DNA from: an uncultured Clostridia bacterium
GTDB taxonomy: Bacteria; Bacillota; Clostridia; Peptostreptococcales; Anaerovoracaceae
Assembly (NCBI GenBank): GCA_934247125.1
Contig: CAKQIZ010000002.1
Span: 1-63,303, forward strand
Length of the DNA stretch: 63,303 bases
Direction: 5' to 3'
The notes under the pieces are model-generated. The model saw only the letters and a program-made list of their open reading frames with translations, was not told the DNA's origin and did no database searches. Below are positions 53,144 through 61,772 of the stretch, one piece after another. Position 1 is the stretch's first letter. Each line of letters starts with the position of its first letter. The translations under genes and the position numbers were made by a program.

Positions 53144-53802
53144 CACCAGTCCTCCTTCGCATCATATCTTGAGAAATGCTTTTCCAGCCTGCCTGCGACC
53201 ACAGTGAGCACGAATGTCATGATCAGATATATGATCGCTGCAAAGAAAAACGGAGTCATATCTGTCATCCTGTTTACTGCACTGTTCGTCGCTTTCATCA
53301 GTTCGATGACCGGCAGCGATGATGCCAGTGCGGTGTCTTTTACGAGCGTTATCGTTTCGTTCACGACAGGCGGCAGTATCGCCTTCATCGTCTGCGGGAG
53401 TATGATGTCCCCCATCGTCTGTCTCTTGGAAAGCCCCAGCGCATGGGCTGCCTCGTACTGACCCCTGTCTATGCTGTTGATGCCGCCTCTGTATATTTCA
53501 GCAAAATATGCGGCATAGTTGAGCACATAGGTGAGCACCACGGTCACAAATGCGTTCATCTGTATATTGAGCACCAGCGGGAAAAAGAAGTAAAAGAAGA
53601 ACAGCTGCAGCAGGAGCGGCGTTCCTCTGAAGATCCATACGTATATCTTGCAAATAATGCTGAGCGGTTTTATGCGGCTGTTGCTGCCGAGTGCTATAGG
53701 CAGACCGAGCGGGAGCGATATCACGATCGTCAGTGCGAACAGCTCTATCGTTACCACGGCGCCTTCGAGCATGAAAGGCAGGAACTCCATTAACTTGTCC
53801 AT
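53143..53802 (-). CDS. Polar amino acid ABC transporter, permease (HisM/GlnP-like)
   Basis: A 219-residue permease with about five helices. The EAA-type loop is [13 protein letters not shown] (about 136-148), which docks on the ATPase; the upstream R-G-T-P-L-L-L-Q motif (about 59-66) is typical of HisM/GlnP permeases. A single permease probably forms a homodimer. Confidence 0.95.
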   Translation of the reverse strand: MDKLMEFLPFMLEGAVVTIELFALTIVISLPLGLPIALGSNSRIKPLSIICKIYVWIFRGTPLLLQLFFFYFFFPLVLNIQMNAFVTVVLTYVLNYAAYFAEIYRGGINSIDRGQYEAAHALGLSKRQTMGDIILPQTMKAILPPVVNETITLVKDTALASSLPVIELMKATNSAVNRMTDMTPFFFAAIIYLIMTFVLTVVAGRLEKHFSRYDAKEDW

Positions 53803-53946
53803 AATAACATCCTTACTTTAAAATCACTAAATCACTTCAAACATAGAAAAACGAGATACGGAAAATCCTCCCGTTCTCTCATATAGCTGCTGCCGTGCTT
53901 TCGCCGGCAGCTGTCATTATTCTGTATATCCTTTATACGTCACAAA

Positions 53947-53992
53947 ACAGACAGACTATCACCTGACTGTATTTCAGGAGAAGTCTGTCTGT
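53947..53992 (-). terminator. Hairpin between binding protein and permease genes
   Basis: 11-bp arms ACAGACAGACT / AGTCTGTCTGT with an inner CCTGA / TCAGG stem; on the minus strand TTTT follows. It probably acts as a partial terminator that lowers permease and ATPase level relative to the binding protein. A second inverted repeat GCTGCCG / CGGCAGC lies at 53889-53911. Confidence 0.65.
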
Positions 53993-54011
53993 GTAAAGGC
54001 AGTGTTTCGTA

Positions 54012-54821
54012 TTAGTCTTCGAGCGGCTCGAATACCACGATGTTCTTGCCGAACCAGTCATTGCTGATGTCAGCAGCTGTGCCGTTGTCTACCAGAGTCT
54101 TGATAGCGTCGTTGACCTTGTCTCTGAGTTCAGTGTTATCCTTTGCGAATCCGATGACATAGTAGTCATCTCCGAGTGAGTAAGTGCATTCCTTCATCTC
54201 TCCGCCGAGGTTCTTGTTAGTGTATTCGCCGAGAACCTGGTCAACTGCGATGACATTTACTCTTCCTGCTTTCAGATCCATGATGGCAGTGTCATATGTG
54301 TCATATTCGCTGATGTTGTCCTTGAATGAATCATACGCTTCGTTTGCCTTGAGCATTTCGAGAGCTGATGAATCGACCTGTGTTCCTATCTTCAGATCAG
54401 CAAGCTGTGCTGCATCGGTAACGTCTGTATCCGAATCAGCAAGTGTCATGAGCACGATCTTGTTATTGAGGTATTTGTTGGAAAGCGCCATTTTTTCCTG
54501 TCTCTCAGGAGTTATGGACATACCGTTCCATACGCAGTCGATAGTTCCTGCTTCGAGTTCAGTTTCCTTAGCGTTCCAGTCGATCGGCTTGAATTCCACT
54601 TCCATTCCGAGTTCTTCGCCTACGGCATTTGCCAGATCGATATCGAATCCGACGAGGTTGCCTTTTTCATCTCTGAAACCCATAGGCGCGAATGTATCGT
54701 CAAGACCTATCACCAGCTTTTCAGTGTCTGATGAACTGTCTGATCCGCCGCAGCCTGTGAGTGCAAACACGCCGAATGCCATTAACATTATCATTGTGAT
54801 GCATAAAATCTTCTTTTTCAT
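54012..54821 (-). CDS. Polar amino acid ABC transporter, substrate-binding lipoprotein
   Basis: A 269-residue extracellular binding protein. The signal peptide ends with the lipobox L-T-G-C (Cys 24), a Ser/Asp linker follows, then the type-II periplasmic-binding fold with P-M-G-F-R-D-E-K-G-N-L-V-G-F-D-I-D-L-A, which is typical of amino acid binding proteins. It is anchored by lipid to the membrane outer face and presents substrate to the permease. ATG has GGAGG upstream. The amino acid cannot be fixed from sequence. Confidence 0.95.
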   Translation of the reverse strand: MKKKILCITMIMLMAFGVFALTGCGGSDSSSDTEKLVIGLDDTFAPMGFRDEKGNLVGFDIDLANAVGEELGMEVEFKPIDWNAKETELEAGTIDCVWNGMSITPERQEKMALSNKYLNNKIVLMTLADSDTDVTDAAQLADLKIGTQVDSSALEMLKANEAYDSFKDNISEYDTYDTAIMDLKAGRVNVIAVDQVLGEYTNKNLGGEMKECTYSLGDDYYVIGFAKDNTELRDKVNDAIKTLVDNGTAADISNDWFGKNIVVFEPLED

Positions 54822-54956
54822 TGTGATCCTCCATAAATAACAGTGTCATTGTGTTCAGTATCGATAAAGCAGTGTGTTATCGCTTTATCGCATTAAAATC
54901 ATCGTCTATATCACTTTACACTACAAAAGCATCTGTGTCAATCCCTAAGTGAAAAA

Positions 54957-55931
54957 TCAGAACATTATTATCGCCCTCACCGGACAGACCGGTGCGCAGT
55001 ATCCGCATGTGAGACAGATTGCGTGATCCACCTGGGCCAGTCCTCTGTCGTTGCGGAATATCGCCTTGTTAGGGCATCTTTCTATGCATCTTCCGCAGCC
55101 TTCACAGTCGCCGGGATCGATGCGTATCTTCTTGCGGCTCACGTCAGGCTGGAAATCCACCGGCAGCTTTCCCTCCGCATATGCGACGAGATTGTCGACT
55201 TCTTCTTTTTTTCCCAGGCCTACCATGATCGACGATATGCCCTCGAGTCCTGCGACGTAGTTCAGCGCTTTCATGTAATGACCCGTGAGGTTGCCGCCGC
55301 CGAACGCTTTCATCGCGAACAGCCCTTTTCCCGCATCAGCGCACTTCTTTATAGCTGCCGCCATTTCCTCGCTGGTTCCCGGACCGTCGCCCTTCCTGAT
55401 CCCGAGCCCTGCATAGTTTATCAGAGGAAACACGACGTCACATTCAGGAACATCTGACATCCTTTCCACTACATCTACATGATGTGTGGAAACTCCGATC
55501 GCCTTGAGCACGCCCTTTGCCTTATAGTCGATCAGGCACTGCCACGCGCCCTTTCGCATCTCCCAGTCGGGATCCTGCCTGACCTCGTGAAGCAGGAATA
55601 TCTCGATCATATCCGTGTCCAGCTCCCGCAGCGCCTCCTCGATCGCATACTCCATCTCCTCATACGAAAGGTCCAGAGACTTCGTGCAGATCACAGGTCT
55701 CCCCTTCGAGCCGGCACTCATGTCGATATCCTTCAGCGCTTCGCGCAGATACGGATATGTCTCGTAGTACTGCGCCGTATCAAAAAAATTCACGCCCTGT
55801 GAAATAGCATATTTTATGAGCTCCGCGCCCTCTTCCACTGGCAGATCCAGCTGCGTGTTCCCCACCGTCAGCACACCGAACGAAACCGGAGAAACATACA
55901 GATCCGTATTGCCTAATCTGTTCTTCTTCAT
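54957..55931 (-). CDS. Aldo/keto reductase with C-terminal 2[4Fe-4S] ferredoxin domain
   Basis: A 324-residue fusion. The N-terminal aldo/keto reductase barrel has its tetrad visible: D51, Y56, K84 and H115 (L-L-H-E). Residues about 276-320 are a bacterial ferredoxin with C-E-G-C-G-R-C-I-E-R-C-P and C-L-T-C-G-Y-C-A-P-V-C-P. Such fusions are common in anaerobes; electron donor and substrate are unknown. The ATG at 55931 has GAGGAGG upstream. The gap 55932-56172 holds no clear gene. Confidence 0.9.
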   Translation of the reverse strand: MKKNRLGNTDLYVSPVSFGVLTVGNTQLDLPVEEGAELIKYAISQGVNFFDTAQYYETYPYLREALKDIDMSAGSKGRPVICTKSLDLSYEEMEYAIEEALRELDTDMIEIFLLHEVRQDPDWEMRKGAWQCLIDYKAKGVLKAIGVSTHHVDVVERMSDVPECDVVFPLINYAGLGIRKGDGPGTSEEMAAAIKKCADAGKGLFAMKAFGGGNLTGHYMKALNYVAGLEGISSIMVGLGKKEEVDNLVAYAEGKLPVDFQPDVSRKKIRIDPGDCEGCGRCIERCPNKAIFRNDRGLAQVDHAICLTCGYCAPVCPVRAIIMF

Positions 55932-56172
55932 TTATGGATGCCCTCCTCATAGATCATCATTATTGTTATATGACAGATTTTATCATATGAGGACGGAGTT
56001 TACAATTCACTTGAGCGATGATGGCGGTGTGCCCTATCCATGTCGCCCTGCAAGTAGTCTGCGACTTTACAGACCGAAAATTCATGATATATCTTTTTGA
56101 TTTCCATAATACTCCTCCATAATATCCGATTATAAATAAAAATATGATTTCCCAGGTATATGCTATCAGCAT

Positions 56173-56973
56173 TTATAATGCATAAATAATGCTGACAATG
56201 TGATCTGCTTCTGCAACCGTAAGACGAGCATCGCCATTCAGTATCACCCGGCGCATCATTTCGGCGTCGCAGTAGGAAAACACAGGTATATCATTCTCAT
56301 TTCCGGATATATGAACTGAAGTGTTCGCATTAGTAAAATAAACTATCCCTCTGACATATGTAAAGACGCCATTGTCGCGCAGCAGATTTGCCAGCCGGTA
56401 TATATGCGTGCCTACCTGCTTTACCGGGCTGTAGATTTCTTTTGAATACAGTTTTCCGCCTCTACTGATTTTATCCTGTGTCCAGTAAGTATCATCATAA
56501 TCACCTGCAATCACCCCTACATGGTTCTTGCTTTCAACAATAAACACTCCGCTTTTTCCTACGACTATATTATCTATTTCGCTGATTTTTCCATCATATT
56601 CTACCTCGATGTCCTGAAAAATCGTATACTCATCCGGAAGGAGAGAAAGCTCTTCAGCAGTCACCCGTTCTCCGAAAATCCCTGAACGAAGTATTTGCAT
56701 ATCTTTATGATCATTATCATGCAGACCCGGTATACAGATATAATATGTAAATGTACACATCACTATAAGAGCAAATACCAGAGATGCAGGTATCAGCAAC
56801 TTTCCGCCTATGTAAAATGCATCAAAGCAGATAACTGCAGCGTATATTGCAGAGCATATCAGCAAAGCTGTCATGATGTTTTTTCGCTTTTCTTTCTGAT
56901 GCCCTTCTCCGCGTCTTTGTATATCTAAATATTCTTTTTCTAACTGGTATCCTTTTTTAATGATCTTTGCCAT
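56173..56973 (-). CDS. NERD-domain membrane protein
   Basis: A 266-residue protein. A charged N terminus is followed by two membrane helices (about 32-80), then a cytosolic NERD (nuclease-related) domain from about residue 95: S-G-I-F-G-E, E-I-D-N-I-V-V-G, and V-F-I-V-E-S-K-N carry the Asp and Glu-x-Lys residues expected for a nuclease-like core. Function is unknown; DNA binding or processing is inferred only from the fold. Confidence 0.82.
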   Translation of the reverse strand: MAKIIKKGYQLEKEYLDIQRRGEGHQKEKRKNIMTALLICSAIYAAVICFDAFYIGGKLLIPASLVFALIVMCTFTYYICIPGLHDNDHKDMQILRSGIFGERVTAEELSLLPDEYTIFQDIEVEYDGKISEIDNIVVGKSGVFIVESKNHVGVIAGDYDDTYWTQDKISRGGKLYSKEIYSPVKQVGTHIYRLANLLRDNGVFTYVRGIVYFTNANTSVHISGNENDIPVFSYCDAEMMRRVILNGDARLTVAEADHIVSIIYAL

Positions 56974-57089
56974 TTTAACTCCGGTTTTTTTCTATGTTCT
57001 TCGTACGCTTTTACTGTCACCTGCCGATAATCATCAACACCGCAACACTGCTGCAGCGATCAAACCTGCAGGGGTTACTTTTTTCAGAT

Positions 57090-57124
57090 AAAAAAGCCTG
57101 CAAGTATTGAAACTGCAGGCTTTT
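57090..57124 (-). terminator. Terminator after tRNA-Gly
   Basis: On the minus strand AAAAGCCTGC / GCAGGCTTTT with a T run, directly downstream of the tRNA 3' end. Confidence 0.87.
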
Positions 57125-57129
57125 GAGTA

Positions 57130-57203
57130 TGGAGCGGATGATGGGAATCGAACCCACAACTTTAGCTTGGGAAGCTAAGGTTTTGCCACTAAACTACATC
57201 CGC
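57130..57203 (-). tRNA. tRNA-Gly (CCC anticodon)
   Basis: A 74-base cloverleaf on the minus strand, including encoded CCA. Acceptor arms GCGGATG and CATCCGC pair fully; the anticodon stem is TTAGC/GCTAA with loop T-T-C-C-C-A-A, giving anticodon CCC, which reads GGG. The T arm has G-T-T-C-G-A-T-T-C. Discriminator is U. Confidence 0.95.
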
Positions 57204-57242
57204 ACAGCGTTCCCGATCGCTCTGTCGATCCGGAATGCTATT

Positions 57243-57271
57243 ATTATATCACTTTTCGTCACGAATGTAAA
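57243..57271 (-). promoter_or_regulatory. Promoter of tRNA-Gly
   Basis: On the minus strand TTTACA (57266-57271, 5 of 6), a 17-base spacer and a perfect TATAAT (57243-57248), placed 40 bases before the tRNA 5' end. Confidence 0.83.
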
Positions 57272-57282
57272 ACAGAATTATG

Positions 57283-57663
57283 CTACAGTGCTGCGATCAC
57301 TTCGATCTCGCACAGTGCGCCTTTTGGAAGCGACTTGACAGCTACGCATGATCTCGCCGGTTTTTCCGTGAAATACTCTGCGTAAACTTCGTTGAAAGCT
57401 GCGAAGTCATCCATGTCAGCGAGGAAGCACATCGTCTTTACGACTTTGTCAGCAGTCGTTCCTGCCGCCTCGAGCACTGCGACGGTGTTTTTCATCGCTC
57501 TGTCTGCCTGCGCCTTGATGTCGCCGTCTACCATATTGCCTGTCGCCGGGTCGAGTGGGATCTGACCCGATGTGTAAAGCATGCCGTTTACTTCGACTGC
57601 CTGTGAATATGGACCTACTGCTGCAGGTGCGTTCTCCGTATGTATCTTTTTGATAGCGCTCAT
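57283..57663 (-). CDS. ridA: RidA-family enamine/imine deaminase
   Basis: A 126-residue protein of the YjgF/RidA family. G-P-Y-S-Q-A near residue 17, S-G-Q-I-P near 32, the active arginine R104 in P-A-R-S and C-E-I-E near the end are as expected. RidA hydrolyses reactive enamines made by PLP enzymes such as threonine ammonia-lyase, which is also encoded in this window (ilvA). A TGGTATAAT extended -10 (57751-57756, minus strand) and a hairpin at 57717-57736 lie upstream. Confidence 0.93.
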   Translation of the reverse strand: MSAIKKIHTENAPAAVGPYSQAVEVNGMLYTSGQIPLDPATGNMVDGDIKAQADRAMKNTVAVLEAAGTTADKVVKTMCFLADMDDFAAFNEVYAEYFTEKPARSCVAVKSLPKGALCEIEVIAAL

Positions 57664-57893
57664 TTGAAAACCTCCTCAAACTGTTCTGAACTTACTTGTC
57701 AAATTTACCATAAACCGCAATCACCGCAGTGATCGCATTTCAACTACATTATTATACCACACCTTATGCCGTAAAACATACGCTGATGAATGTTATCTCT
57801 CTGCTTCTTTTTTCCTTTACAGATACACCGGCCGAAGGATCCAAATCATAGCCGATGTCCGGATCCCATTCAGTATCCGGTCCGGTATTTCAT

Positions 57894-59087
57894 TCAGTCG
57901 ATGAAGCCGCCGCCTATCACGAGGTCTCCTTTGTAAAACACGATCGACTGACCCGGTGTCGGCGCGCGCTGCGGTTCACTGAACGAAGCCATTATCCTGC
58001 CGTCATCAAGCAGCGTTACAGATACTTCCGCAGGCTTTGCAGCATAGCGGATCTTCGCCTTGATCCCATCAGCGAGCCACGCTTTCAGTTCGCCCGGGAT
58101 CATCTGCCACACCTGACCGCCGCCGCATCCGTCCACGGTTCCTCCATCTTCGGCAGTGCAGGCGCTCCCGGCAGTCTCAGCCGCAACCGAGCTGCCCGCA
58201 TCTGACGCAGCATCCGTCCTGACACCGAACATCACATTCCCGGATGAACAGACCTCCGTTTTGAAAAGATCGTCATTGTCGCCGAGCACGACCTGATTCT
58301 TCACGCCGTCTATCGCAGTGACGAAAGCAGGTTTTCCGAGCGCGATGCCCAGACCTTTTCGCTGACCGATCGTATAGTTCAGGATCCCCTTGTGACGCCC
58401 CAGCACATTTCCCTGCGCATCCACGAAATCTCCCTCCGGAGACTCGTATCCGCGGCGCTTCAGGAAATCCTTGTAGTTGTCGTCTGCCTCGATGAAACAG
58501 ATCTCCTGACTGTCCTTTGCCTCGGCATTTTTCATATCGTTTTTCCTCGCGATGTCGCGTATCTTTTCCTTGTCATCGACATCGTTGAGCGGCAGCAGAA
58601 GTCTCGACACGACCTCCTGCCCAAGTCTGTAAAGCATGTACGACTGGTCCTTCGTCTCGTTTGCGGCACGTCTTATGAACCACGTGTCCGTAGCCTTATC
58701 GTGATATGTTCCGGCATAGTGCCCTGTCGCTATGTACTGCGCGCCCTCCTGATCCGCAGTCTCCATAAGCACCCTGAACTTTACATCGGGGTTACAGACG
58801 ATGCACGGATTAGGCGTCCTGCCGCACGAATACTCGCTGCAGAAATTACCGATCACCTTTTCGCGGAACTCATCGCTGAGATCCCTGTAGATGAACTTTA
58901 TCCCGAGCTGCTCCGCAGCAGTCTCGGCCCTGGTTCTGCCTTTCTCCGACTTGGCGCTGCCGCCGAACACATCGAAATACAGACCTGTGACCTCGTATCC
59001 CTTTTCCTTTAAAATCAGAGCAGCGGCAGTGCTGTCCACACCGCCGCTCAGACCTAATATCACTTTATTCTTCTTCATCGATATCAT
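57894..59087 (-). CDS. mnmA: tRNA 2-thiouridylase MnmA
   Basis: About 397 residues. The PP-loop is G-L-S-G-G-V-D-S; the catalytic cysteine pair lies in N-P-C-I-V-C and S-Q-E-I-C. It makes s2U at tRNA position 34 using sulfur from IscS. Between the core and the C-terminal beta-barrel there is an unusual insertion of about 35 residues rich in Ala, Ser, Gly, Asp and with two extra Cys (about 290-325), not expected in the family. Starts at 59087 or 59078 are both possible; the first has GAGGAT at suitable distance. It overlaps iscU. Confidence 0.93.
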   Translation of the reverse strand: MISMKKNKVILGLSGGVDSTAAALILKEKGYEVTGLYFDVFGGSAKSEKGRTRAETAAEQLGIKFIYRDLSDEFREKVIGNFCSEYSCGRTPNPCIVCNPDVKFRVLMETADQEGAQYIATGHYAGTYHDKATDTWFIRRAANETKDQSYMLYRLGQEVVSRLLLPLNDVDDKEKIRDIARKNDMKNAEAKDSQEICFIEADDNYKDFLKRRGYESPEGDFVDAQGNVLGRHKGILNYTIGQRKGLGIALGKPAFVTAIDGVKNQVVLGDNDDLFKTEVCSSGNVMFGVRTDAASDAGSSVAAETAGSACTAEDGGTVDGCGGGQVWQMIPGELKAWLADGIKAKIRYAAKPAEVSVTLLDDGRIMASFSEPQRAPTPGQSIVFYKGDLVIGGGFID

Positions 59088-59517
59088 GATGATGATCCTC
59101 TTCCTCATTAGGATCGAATCCTTCGAGTCCCTTGTAAGTCTTGCCGTTCTTCATCGCATAATCGTAGATCGCAGCTTTTATAGCATGCTCTGCGAGGACC
59201 GAACAGTGCAGTTTTACAGCAGGAAGGCCTCCGAGCTCGTCGACGATCTTCTTATTCGAAAGCTCCAGTGCTTCTTCCACGCTCTTGCCGATTATCATAT
59301 CGGTAGCCATACTCGATGAGGCGATAGCGCTGCCGCATCCGAAAGTCTTGAACTTCGCATCGGTTATGATATCGTTTTCATCCACATTGATCGACATCTG
59401 CATCATGTCTCCACAGACCGGGCTGCCGTAAGTGCCTATGCCGTCAGCGTTTTCGATTTCTCCTACATTGTGCGGATTCAGGAAATGATCCATTACTTTA
59501 TCGTTATACAGTGCCAT
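59065..59517 (-). CDS. iscU: Fe-S cluster scaffold IscU/NifU-like
   Basis: A 150-residue scaffold. C35 (with D37), C61 and C105 are the cluster ligands in P-V-C-G-D, G-C-G-S-A and L-H-C-S-V-L. The tail is a His/Asp/Glu run (D-H-H-H-D-I-D-E-E-E) of unknown role. It receives sulfur from IscS, encoded four bases upstream. Confidence 0.95.
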   Translation of the reverse strand: MALYNDKVMDHFLNPHNVGEIENADGIGTYGSPVCGDMMQMSINVDENDIITDAKFKTFGCGSAIASSSMATDMIIGKSVEEALELSNKKIVDELGGLPAVKLHCSVLAEHAIKAAIYDYAMKNGKTYKGLEGFDPNEEEDHHHDIDEEE

Positions 59518-59521
59518 GTTT

Positions 59522-60691
59522 CTACCATCCTTCCTGTCCCGTTACCGGGGATAATTCTCTGAGTCGTGCTACGACTTTTACCAGTGTTTCAACAACATAA
59601 TCTATATCTTCCTTCGTCGTGAAGTCGCCTACCGTGAATCTCACTGTGCCGTTCATCTTCGTTATCGAGATCCCTATCGCCTCAAGCACGTGCGACGGAA
59701 CGAGCGATTTTGACGAACATGCCGACCCCGTTGAAATGCTGATCCCGAATGCGTCCAGCATCAGCAGTATCGATTCGCCCTCTATATAGTCGAACGACAC
59801 GTTCAGATTGCCCGGGTGCCTCTTGTAGCGCGGACCGTTCAGCGTCACACCTGAGACGTTCGCCTCTATCTGCTCCCAGAAATAGTCCCTGAGTTTCGTG
59901 CAATGCTCTATGTGCTGCTCCATATTCGCTGCCGCAAGTTCCGCAGCCTTTCCGAATCCCGCGATGCCCGCCAGGTTCTCAGTACCGGCTCTCCGCTTGG
60001 TTTCCTGAGCTCCGCCGTGCATGAAGTTCGTTATCCTCACGCCCTTTCTAATGTAAAGCGCACCCACGCCCTTCGGTCCGTATATTTTGTGCGCCGACAT
60101 CGAGAGGAAGTCGACTCCCAGATCTTTCACATCGACAGGCACATTGCCCAGACCCTGTACAGCGTCCGTATGGAAAAGCACGCCGTGCGCCTTTGCAACC
60201 GCCGCAAGCTCCTTTATCGGTTCGATAGTGCCGATCTCGTTGTTGACCATCATTATGCTCACGAGGATCGTGTCTTTTCTGATAGCTTTTTCGAGCGCAT
60301 CAGGCGATACGAATCCGTCGCTGTCAACATCGAGATAAGTTATTTCAAAGCCCAGTTTTTCAAGATATTCACACGTGTGCAGTATCGCATGGTGCTCTAT
60401 CCTGCTGGTGATTATATGTCTGCCCTTGTCTTTGAATGCGTTCGCAGTCCCTTCGAGGACCCAGTTGTCGGATTCGGTGCCGCATGAAGTGAAAAAGATC
60501 TCCTTGGGATCCGCGTTGATAAGCCCTGCGACCCTTGCTCTCGCTTCATCAAGCCCGGCCTTTGCATCTAGCCCTGCTGAATAGAGACTGGACGGGTTGC
60601 CGTAACGTTCCGTGAAAAACGGCAGCATCTCCCTGACTACATCTTCTTTAACAGGTGTTGTTGCCGAATAATCAAGATATACCTGTTTCAT
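59522..60691 (-). CDS. iscS: Cysteine desulfurase IscS (NifS-like)
   Basis: A 389-residue PLP enzyme that removes sulfur from cysteine. The PLP lysine is K202 (A-H-K-I-Y-G-P-K-G) and the sulfur-accepting C325 lies in G-S-A-C-S-S. It feeds both IscU and MnmA, its operon neighbours. The start at 60691 has AAGGAG; an open extension to 60769 is not homologous. No iscR gene is next to it. An extended -10 TGGTATAAT lies at 60743-60748 on the minus strand. Confidence 0.95.
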   Translation of the reverse strand: MKQVYLDYSATTPVKEDVVREMLPFFTERYGNPSSLYSAGLDAKAGLDEARARVAGLINADPKEIFFTSCGTESDNWVLEGTANAFKDKGRHIITSRIEHHAILHTCEYLEKLGFEITYLDVDSDGFVSPDALEKAIRKDTILVSIMMVNNEIGTIEPIKELAAVAKAHGVLFHTDAVQGLGNVPVDVKDLGVDFLSMSAHKIYGPKGVGALYIRKGVRITNFMHGGAQETKRRAGTENLAGIAGFGKAAELAAANMEQHIEHCTKLRDYFWEQIEANVSGVTLNGPRYKRHPGNLNVSFDYIEGESILLMLDAFGISISTGSACSSKSLVPSHVLEAIGISITKMNGTVRFTVGDFTTKEDIDYVVETLVKVVARLRELSPVTGQEGW

Positions 60692-60820
60692 GATAAAACT
60701 CCTTTTATATAAAAATTTATGTACGTTTTTTTCTGGGACTATATTATACCAATTTAATGAAGATTGCAATACGTTTCGGGCATAAAATAAAATTTTTCCT
60801 ATGAATTTAGTAGGTAATCA

Positions 60821-61276
60821 TCATTCTTCCCGGATCTCAAAGGATATGAGCCTGTAATCGCCGTCGCTGACATCGACTCCCGCGAGGTATTCGCACGTGA
60901 TGCTTTCGATACCATTCATGGCGGCTATAGTCCACTCGATCTTTATGCAAAACGTCATGCGGTCGTAGATCCGGCTCTTTTTCTCGATGCTGACGATGTC
61001 CATTTTTCTGATGCGCTCAAGATCCGTGTCCTCGTATTCCCTGAGTGCGCTGATGTCTTCGGTGTAAAGCCTGCCCGCTTCTATCTGACGGAGCTGCCTT
61101 TCTCCCTCGTCATACGTTATCTCGCCGAACAGCACGCTTTCCATCACTGCGCTGCGCTTTTCCAGCAGCTTTTTCACAGTCCTTGCCTCATGTGTACCGG
61201 CAGCTCCCGTCAGGGCTAGTCCAAGTATGCAGACTGCCGCCGTTATGAGGATCCATTTAAGATATCTCTTTTCCAT
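60821..61276 (-). CDS. Membrane-anchored protein of unknown function
   Basis: About 151 residues. One N-terminal membrane helix (about 7-25), then a charged helical region and a C-terminal part with Y-L-A-G-V-D-V and mixed beta strands. I do not recognise a family. It sits on the minus strand between iscS and the DUF896 gene. Start at 61276 with GGGG upstream. Confidence 0.65.
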   Translation of the reverse strand: MEKRYLKWILITAAVCILGLALTGAAGTHEARTVKKLLEKRSAVMESVLFGEITYDEGERQLRQIEAGRLYTEDISALREYEDTDLERIRKMDIVSIEKKSRIYDRMTFCIKIEWTIAAMNGIESITCEYLAGVDVSDGDYRLISFEIREE

Positions 61277-61330
61277 ATTCCCCTGCTTTCCCCCTGCCCG
61301 CACGCGGGACTTTGCTGTTTAAATGATAAA

Positions 61331-61365
61331 ATAAAAACAGCGAGAAACGTGATGCTTCCCGCTGT
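61331..61365 (-). terminator. Terminator after the DUF896 gene
   Basis: On the minus strand ACAGCG and CGCTGT (extended by GAA / TTC after one mismatch) run into TTTTTATTTT. Confidence 0.75.
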
Positions 61366-61375
61366 CGCAAACAGA

Positions 61376-61627
61376 CTAATTTTGTCCTTTTTTCTCCCTT
61401 TCTCTCTGAGCCTGAGCCTTTTCTCTCCGGATCTCCGCCAGCTCTTCTTCTGACAGATCCTCGACGAATTTCACTCTGTTCAAGTGACCCTTGAAATGCT
61501 CTCTGAACTTCTCTATGTATTCTTTCCTGAGCTGTTCCTGCTCTTTTTTCTCTTCGTCAGTCAGCCCCTCGCCCTTGGATTTTTTCGCAAGATGGTTGAT
61601 CCTGTCTATTTTCTCTTTTTTAAGCAT
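61376..61627 (-). CDS. DUF896 (YnzC/UPF0291) protein
   Basis: An 83-residue helical protein with the family pattern I-D-R-I-N-x-L-A-K-K-x-K, L-T-x-E-E-K-x-E-Q-x-x-L-R-x-E-Y and F-R-E-x-x-K. Bacillus YnzC is in the yneA-yneB-ynzC SOS operon; here the YneA-like gene is 19 kb away. Function is not established. CGGAGG precedes the start. Confidence 0.9.
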   Translation of the reverse strand: MLKKEKIDRINHLAKKSKGEGLTDEEKKEQEQLRKEYIEKFREHFKGHLNRVKFVEDLSEEELAEIRREKAQAQREREKKGQN

Positions 61628-61705
61628 AGTATTGCCTCCGTATGATTGATACCTTAAATGATATCCAATGCCTGTTGCCGTGTCAACAAAATTCCCAAAT
61701 TAAAG

Positions 61706-61734
61706 ATGACTTTTAACATTGTCTGTGATAAAAT
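61706..61734 (+). promoter_or_regulatory. Possible fabF promoter
   Basis: ATGACT (4 of 6), a 17-base spacer and TAAAAT (61729-61734). Weak -35. Confidence 0.45.
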
Positions 61735-61772
61735 ACAAATAATTGGCATGATTTGGGGAGGTTTTATACAAA

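Noticed and set aside
55966-56172. 68-codon minus-strand frame between the aldo/keto reductase and NERD genes
   Set aside because: No ribosome site, no recognisable pattern and a start touching the NERD stop; treated as non-coding.
57123-57338. 71-codon plus-strand frame across the tRNA
   Set aside because: It is the antisense of tRNA-Gly and its promoter.
61740-61760. Second sigma-54 promoter before fabF (TTGGCATG)
   Set aside because: The -24-like half matches but no TTGC follows at the right distance.
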